This document shows, piece after piece, positions 30,427 to 34,060 of a stretch of DNA of 34,060 nt; positions within the stretch are counted from its first letter, which is position 1, and each line of letters starts with the position of its first letter. The stretch lies in NCBI GenBank assembly GCA_902798365.1, contig CADBWP010000016.1, positions 1 through 34,060 of the forward strand, written 5' to 3'. The translations under genes and the position numbers were made by a program. This DNA comes from an uncultured Ruminococcus sp. GTDB taxonomy: Bacteria > Bacillota > Clostridia > Oscillospirales > Acutalibacteraceae. Under the pieces are notes generated by a model. The model saw only the letters and a list, made by a program, of their open reading frames with translations, was not told where the DNA came from and did not search any database.

Positions 30427-32640
30427 ATGCAGGACGAAGCTTTGCTGCGCCTTGAGGGCGTTGTTGAAAACATAGTATATAGAAACGAAGAAAACGGCTA
30501 CACCGTGCTTGAGATCGCCGACGGAGATGACTACATCACCGCTGTCGGCATAATGCCGCTCGCGGGTGCAGGCGATACGGTCGTGCTTACGGGCAGCTAC
30601 ACCGAGCACCGCAGCTACGGGCGGCAGTTTGCGGCAAAGGCGTGCGAGATCTGCCGCCCCACCGAGACCGCCGACATCCTGCGCTACCTTTCCTCGGGGG
30701 CTGTAAGGGGCATAGGTCCCGCAACGGCGGCGCGGCTTGTCGAGGCGTTCGGTGAAAGCACGCTCGAGGTCATGGAAAACGACCCCGACCGCGTGATGGC
30801 TGTTCGCGGCATTTCGCGCGAAAAGGCGCTCGATTTTTCCGCTCAGCTAAAGGCGAACACCGGCATACGCACGCTCATGCTCTATCTGGGCGAATACGGC
30901 ATATCAAACGCCGCGGCGGTAAAGATATTCAGCGCCCTGGGACCCGGCTGCGCAGAGCAGATAAAAAAGAATCCCTACATACTTTGTCAGGGCGATATGG
31001 GCGTCAGCTTTGAGCGCGCCGATTTTATTGCCAAGCGCGAAAGCTTTGAGCCCGACAACGAAATCAGGCTGCGCGCAGGCATAACCTATGTGCTCAGGCA
31101 CAACGAGGGCAACGGTCACACCTGCCTGCCGAGGGAAAAGCTGTGCGACATCGCCGCCGATTTTTTGGGAGTCAGCCGCGAAAAAATCACAGACTGTATG
31201 GATGATATGATATTCGACCGCAGCCTTATCAAGGACAGTCTCGACGGCTCCGACTTCGTGTTCACGCCGTCGCTGCACCTCAACGAAATGTACATAGCCT
31301 CGCGCGTCAAGCTGCTGCTGTCTTTTCCCGCCGAAAAGATCGACGGCATAGGCGAGGCGATAGAAAAGCGCGAAGCCACAGACGGGATAAGCTACGCAGA
31401 GCTGCAAAAGCAGGCGATCACCACAGCCCTCACCGAGGGCATGACGGTGCTGACGGGCGGACCCGGCACGGGCAAAACCACCACCCTCAACGCCGTTATC
31501 AAAATATTGCAGAGCAAGGGCAAAAAGGTTTTGCTCGCCGCTCCCACGGGACGCGCCGCCCAGCGCATGAGCGAGGTCACGGGCGACGAGGCAAAAACCC
31601 TGCACCGCCTGCTGGAGGTAAGCTGGGACAAAAGCGATAATCCCGTTTTCAACAAAAACGAGCGCAATCAGCTAAAGTGCGACGCCCTTATCATCGACGA
31701 GGTCTCTATGGTGGATTGTTGCATATTCGAGAGCGTTATGCGAGCCCTTCCGATAGGCTGCAGGCTCATATTGGTGGGCGACTCCGACCAGCTTCCGTCC
31801 GTGGGTCCGGGCAATATCCTCGGCGACATTATTTCAAGCGGACTTGTGCCGGTCATAAGGCTGAACGAGATCTTCCGCCAGGCGCAGGAAAGCCTTATCA
31901 TCACCAACGCCCACAAAATAGTAGGCGGTCAGATGCCCGTGCTCAACAAGGCGGACAAGGATTTCTTTTTTCTGTACAGGAATAATAAAGGCGATGTTAC
32001 CGAGGTCATCACCGACCTCTGCGTCAACAGGCTGCCAAGGGCATACGGCTATTCGCCCTTTGAAAACATTCAGGTGCTTTCGCCGTCCAAAAAAGGCGAG
32101 CTTGGCACAGCCGAGCTCAACCACAAGCTTCAGGCGCGGCTCAATCCAAAAAGCGACGCTAAGGCAGAGGTGACCATCGGCTCCAAAACCTTTCGTGAGG
32201 GCGACAAGGTCATGCAGGTCAAAAACAACTACGACATCCGCTGGTTCCGCGAAAACGGCGAAACCGGCGAGGGCATATTCAACGGCGACATAGGCATTAT
32301 CGAGAGCATAGACAGGCGCAACAAGACAATAAAGGTGAATTTTTACGACAAAACCGCCTCTCTCGGCTTTGAAGCCGCGTCCGAGCTCGACTACGCTTAC
32401 GCGATAACCGTTCACAAAAGCCAGGGCAACGAGTTTGACGCGGTGATAATCCCAATGTTTCCGGGGCCGCCGCAGCTGTACTACCGCAATCTGCTCTACA
32501 CCGCGGTAACAAGGGCAAAGAAAACGCTCATTTTGGTGGGCACTCCGCAAACGGTGGAGTACATGGTCAACAACAACCGCCGCACAAAACGCTACAGCGC
32601 GCTCAAATTCTTTTTGCAGCGCGACGACAGTTTGTATTGA
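30427..32640 (+). CDS. recD2: RecD2-type ATP-dependent DNA helicase
   Basis: This 737-residue protein is a superfamily 1B 5'-3' DNA helicase of the RecD2 type, which works without RecBC in repair and replication-fork maintenance. The N-terminal OB-like part (EGVVENIVYRNEENGYTVLEI) and tandem helix-hairpin-helix motifs (VRGIGPATAARLV and VRGISREKA) are hallmarks of RecD2. The motor follows: Walker A GGPGTGKTT (K350), AAPTGRAAQRM, Walker B IIDEVSMVD (D424, E425), GDSDQLPSVGPG, and the C-terminal YAITVHKSQGNEFD and YTAVTRAKK. ATG 30427 with AGGTG six bases before it is preferred over GTG 30418. The MreB-like gene follows after 11 bases. Confidence 0.96.
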   Translation: MQDEALLRLEGVVENIVYRNEENGYTVLEIADGDDYITAVGIMPLAGAGDTVVLTGSYTEHRSYGRQFAAKACEICRPTETADILRYLSSGAVRGIGPATAARLVEAFGESTLEVMENDPDRVMAVRGISREKALDFSAQLKANTGIRTLMLYLGEYGISNAAAVKIFSALGPGCAEQIKKNPYILCQGDMGVSFERADFIAKRESFEPDNEIRLRAGITYVLRHNEGNGHTCLPREKLCDIAADFLGVSREKITDCMDDMIFDRSLIKDSLDGSDFVFTPSLHLNEMYIASRVKLLLSFPAEKIDGIGEAIEKREATDGISYAELQKQAITTALTEGMTVLTGGPGTGKTTTLNAVIKILQSKGKKVLLAAPTGRAAQRMSEVTGDEAKTLHRLLEVSWDKSDNPVFNKNERNQLKCDALIIDEVSMVDCCIFESVMRALPIGCRLILVGDSDQLPSVGPGNILGDIISSGLVPVIRLNEIFRQAQESLIITNAHKIVGGQMPVLNKADKDFFFLYRNNKGDVTEVITDLCVNRLPRAYGYSPFENIQVLSPSKKGELGTAELNHKLQARLNPKSDAKAEVTIGSKTFREGDKVMQVKNNYDIRWFRENGETGEGIFNGDIGIIESIDRRNKTIKVNFYDKTASLGFEAASELDYAYAITVHKSQGNEFDAVIIPMFPGPPQLYYRNLLYTAVTRAKKTLILVGTPQTVEYMVNNNRRTKRYSALKFFLQRDDSLY

Positions 32641-32651
32641 TGGAGAACGAC

Positions 32652-33668
32652 ATGAACATAGCTATAGATTTGGGTTCGGACAGAACCAGAGTATTTGCAG
32701 AAAACAAGGGAAAGGTGCTCGACGAGGCGAGCGTAATCACCTACGACGTCGATACCAACCGGATTTTTGCCGTGGGCGACGAAGCGTACGCCATGATAGG
32801 AAAAACGCCCGTGGGAATCCGCGCGGCTCACCCGATGGACGGCGGCGTTATAGCCCGTTCCGATTTGGTTGAGAATATGGTAGATATCCTGCTCGGCGAG
32901 GTGTGCACAACAAGGATCACCAACCCGCGTGTGGTAACGGCGATCCCATGCGAGCTCACCGAGGTTGAAAAGCGCGCGGTCGTCAACGCTGTAAGCAGCT
33001 TCGGCGCGCGCAAGGTGTATCTTATAGAAACTCCCAAGGCGGCGGCGCTCGGCTGCGGACTCAACATAAATTCTCCGCACGGCGTTTTTGTGGCGGACAT
33101 CGGCAGCGGCACGGCAGACATAGGCGTTATTTCGCTTGGCGGCATATCGGTTTCAAAGACCGTCAAAAAGGCGGGCGGCGCAATGGACGAGGAAATCGTT
33201 AAATACATACGCAAGCAGCACAACCTTATTATAGGCACAAACATGGCGGAAAGCTGCAAAAAGGCGATAGGCTGTGTGGCTCAGCCGACAGAGAACAAAA
33301 CGTATCGCGTAAAGGGCAGAGACGCCGTCAGCGGACTGCCGCGCTATGCCGACGTTACCTCCGCAGAGCTTTTGCCCGCTATAGAGGAAATTGCAAGAGA
33401 GATAGTTGCCGCCATACGCGAGGTGCTTGAAAAAACTCCGCCCGAGCTGCTCGGCGACATAGATGCCGACGGAATCTTCCTTACGGGCGGTCTTGCAAGG
33501 CTCGGCGGACTGGCACAGCTGATAAGCGAATCGACCAAGCTGCGTGTCCGCGTGCACAAGCAGGCGTCGGATTGCGTGATAATGGGCTGCGGAAAGGCGA
33601 TAGAATTCATCGACTATGCCGACAAGGAGCAGTACGCCGGAGTGTCTCCTCTGTTGACTGCGTATTAG
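32652..33668 (+). CDS. MreB/Mbl-like actin family protein
   Basis: This 338-residue protein is a bacterial actin of the MreB family, which organises cell-wall synthesis along the membrane. The nucleotide-binding motifs are present: phosphate 1 (AIDLGSDRTRVF), phosphate 2 (VADIGSGTADIGVISLGG) and the adenosine motif (GIFLTGGLARLGGL). AHPMDGGVIA and TAIPCELTEVEKRAV are typical MreB blocks. The phosphate 1 motif differs from the usual DLGTANT, so this may be a paralogue rather than the main MreB. ATG 32652 has GGAG seven bases upstream; ATG 32640 overlaps the recD2 stop but lacks one. No MreC or MreD is adjacent. Confidence 0.9.
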   Translation: MNIAIDLGSDRTRVFAENKGKVLDEASVITYDVDTNRIFAVGDEAYAMIGKTPVGIRAAHPMDGGVIARSDLVENMVDILLGEVCTTRITNPRVVTAIPCELTEVEKRAVVNAVSSFGARKVYLIETPKAAALGCGLNINSPHGVFVADIGSGTADIGVISLGGISVSKTVKKAGGAMDEEIVKYIRKQHNLIIGTNMAESCKKAIGCVAQPTENKTYRVKGRDAVSGLPRYADVTSAELLPAIEEIAREIVAAIREVLEKTPPELLGDIDADGIFLTGGLARLGGLAQLISESTKLRVRVHKQASDCVIMGCGKAIEFIDYADKEQYAGVSPLLTAY

Positions 33669-33701
33669 GCTGAGATTTTTCAAAAAATTTCAAAAAAAGG
33701 C

Positions 33702-33730
33702 TTGACAAACCATTTCTGTTATTATATAAT
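33702..33730 (+). promoter_or_regulatory. Consensus sigma-A promoter of the rRNA operon
   Basis: TTGACA (33702-33707), 17 bases, TATAAT (33725-33730), preceded by an A/T-rich stretch with phased A-tracts (33676-33698) that could act as an UP element. Confidence 0.92.
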
Positions 33731-33983
33731 AAGTCTTGCGCTGTTGCGGTGCAAGGCTTTGAAAATAAGCAGAAAAACCCAACAAAGCGCACAAAGGACC
33801 TTGAAAATTAAACAACGATAACAAAGAAACCCGTAATGACTTTGAGTTGAAAGATTCAAAGAATTACAGAAAGTGCAAACTTAAAATGCACAGTAAAATC
33901 ACGAACGTGTCAGCAATGATAGTTCTGGATTAAAGAGATTAAAGCTCTAAATGATGTTAATGCCGAAAGGTGTTAAGATACAA
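33731..33983 (+). other. rRNA operon leader
   Basis: No gene is present between the promoter and 16S. The stretch contains a hairpin near the transcript start (CTTGC/GCAAG, about 33735-33754), a boxA-like antitermination region (GGACCTTGAAAATTAAACAA, about 33796), a TTTGA/TCAAA hairpin (from 33841), a GTGCA/TGCAC hairpin (about 33873-33891), and sequence next to 16S likely to pair downstream for RNase III processing. Confidence 0.7.

Positions 33984-34060
<77 letters not shown>

Overview
This window looks like chromosome of a spore-forming, Gram-positive clostridial bacterium, most likely of the Ruminococcaceae/Oscillospiraceae. The evidence is sporulation-type genes (a SpoIIM-like protein, a YlmC/YmxH protein, a SleB-type hydrolase, DUF1540), DUF4358 and DUF5685 proteins typical of Clostridia, strong TTGACA/TATAAT promoters, a type 3 (archaeal-like) prolyl-tRNA synthetase and a dockerin-tagged galactanase. 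No phage, integrase, transposase or CRISPR array is visible. Most genes lie on the + strand, co-oriented with the rRNA operon whose 16S gene begins at the right edge.

Left part (1-7.8 kb): a truncated DUF4358 lipoprotein; PcrA/UvrD helicase; a serine beta-lactamase-fold lipoprotein; a cysteine-containing protein of unknown function behind a hairpin that hides its ribosome-binding site; a short palindromic mobile-type repeat that supplies the stop codon of a HAD phosphatase gene; then a tight DUF5685 / J-domain / membrane-protein operon.

Middle (7.8-20.5 kb): a 1219-residue secreted lysozyme with SH3 domains and ten Big2-like domains, followed closely by proC. Next is an apparently sporulation-linked operon (SpoIIM-like, a multi-pass membrane protein, two single-pass proteins with related extracellular beta domains), a convergent DegV gene, a YlmC/YmxH gene, a SleB-type cell-wall hydrolase with a long leader hairpin, and a secreted fibronectin-type protein.

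Right part (20.5-34 kb): rpsB-tsf with a structured leader; a secreted nucleoside hydrolase; a divergent GH53 endo-galactanase with a dockerin and a duplicated 25-bp palindromic promoter/operator; proS-metA-radical SAM/SPASM; divergent small genes (DUF1540 and an unknown single-pass protein); recD2 with a hairpin at its predicted transcript 5' end; an MreB-like gene; and the rRNA promoter, leader and first 77 bases or so of 16S rRNA.

The strongest leads are the SH3 domain that appears inserted inside the GH24 lysozyme fold, the RBS-sequestering hairpin at 4017-4073, aspartate-rich motifs in the DUF5685 protein that recall squalene/phytoene synthases, the rpsB leader with a possible pseudoknot, and the tandem operator upstream of the galactanase. 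None clearly amounts to a wholly new system. All functional statements are from reading motifs by eye, with no database search.
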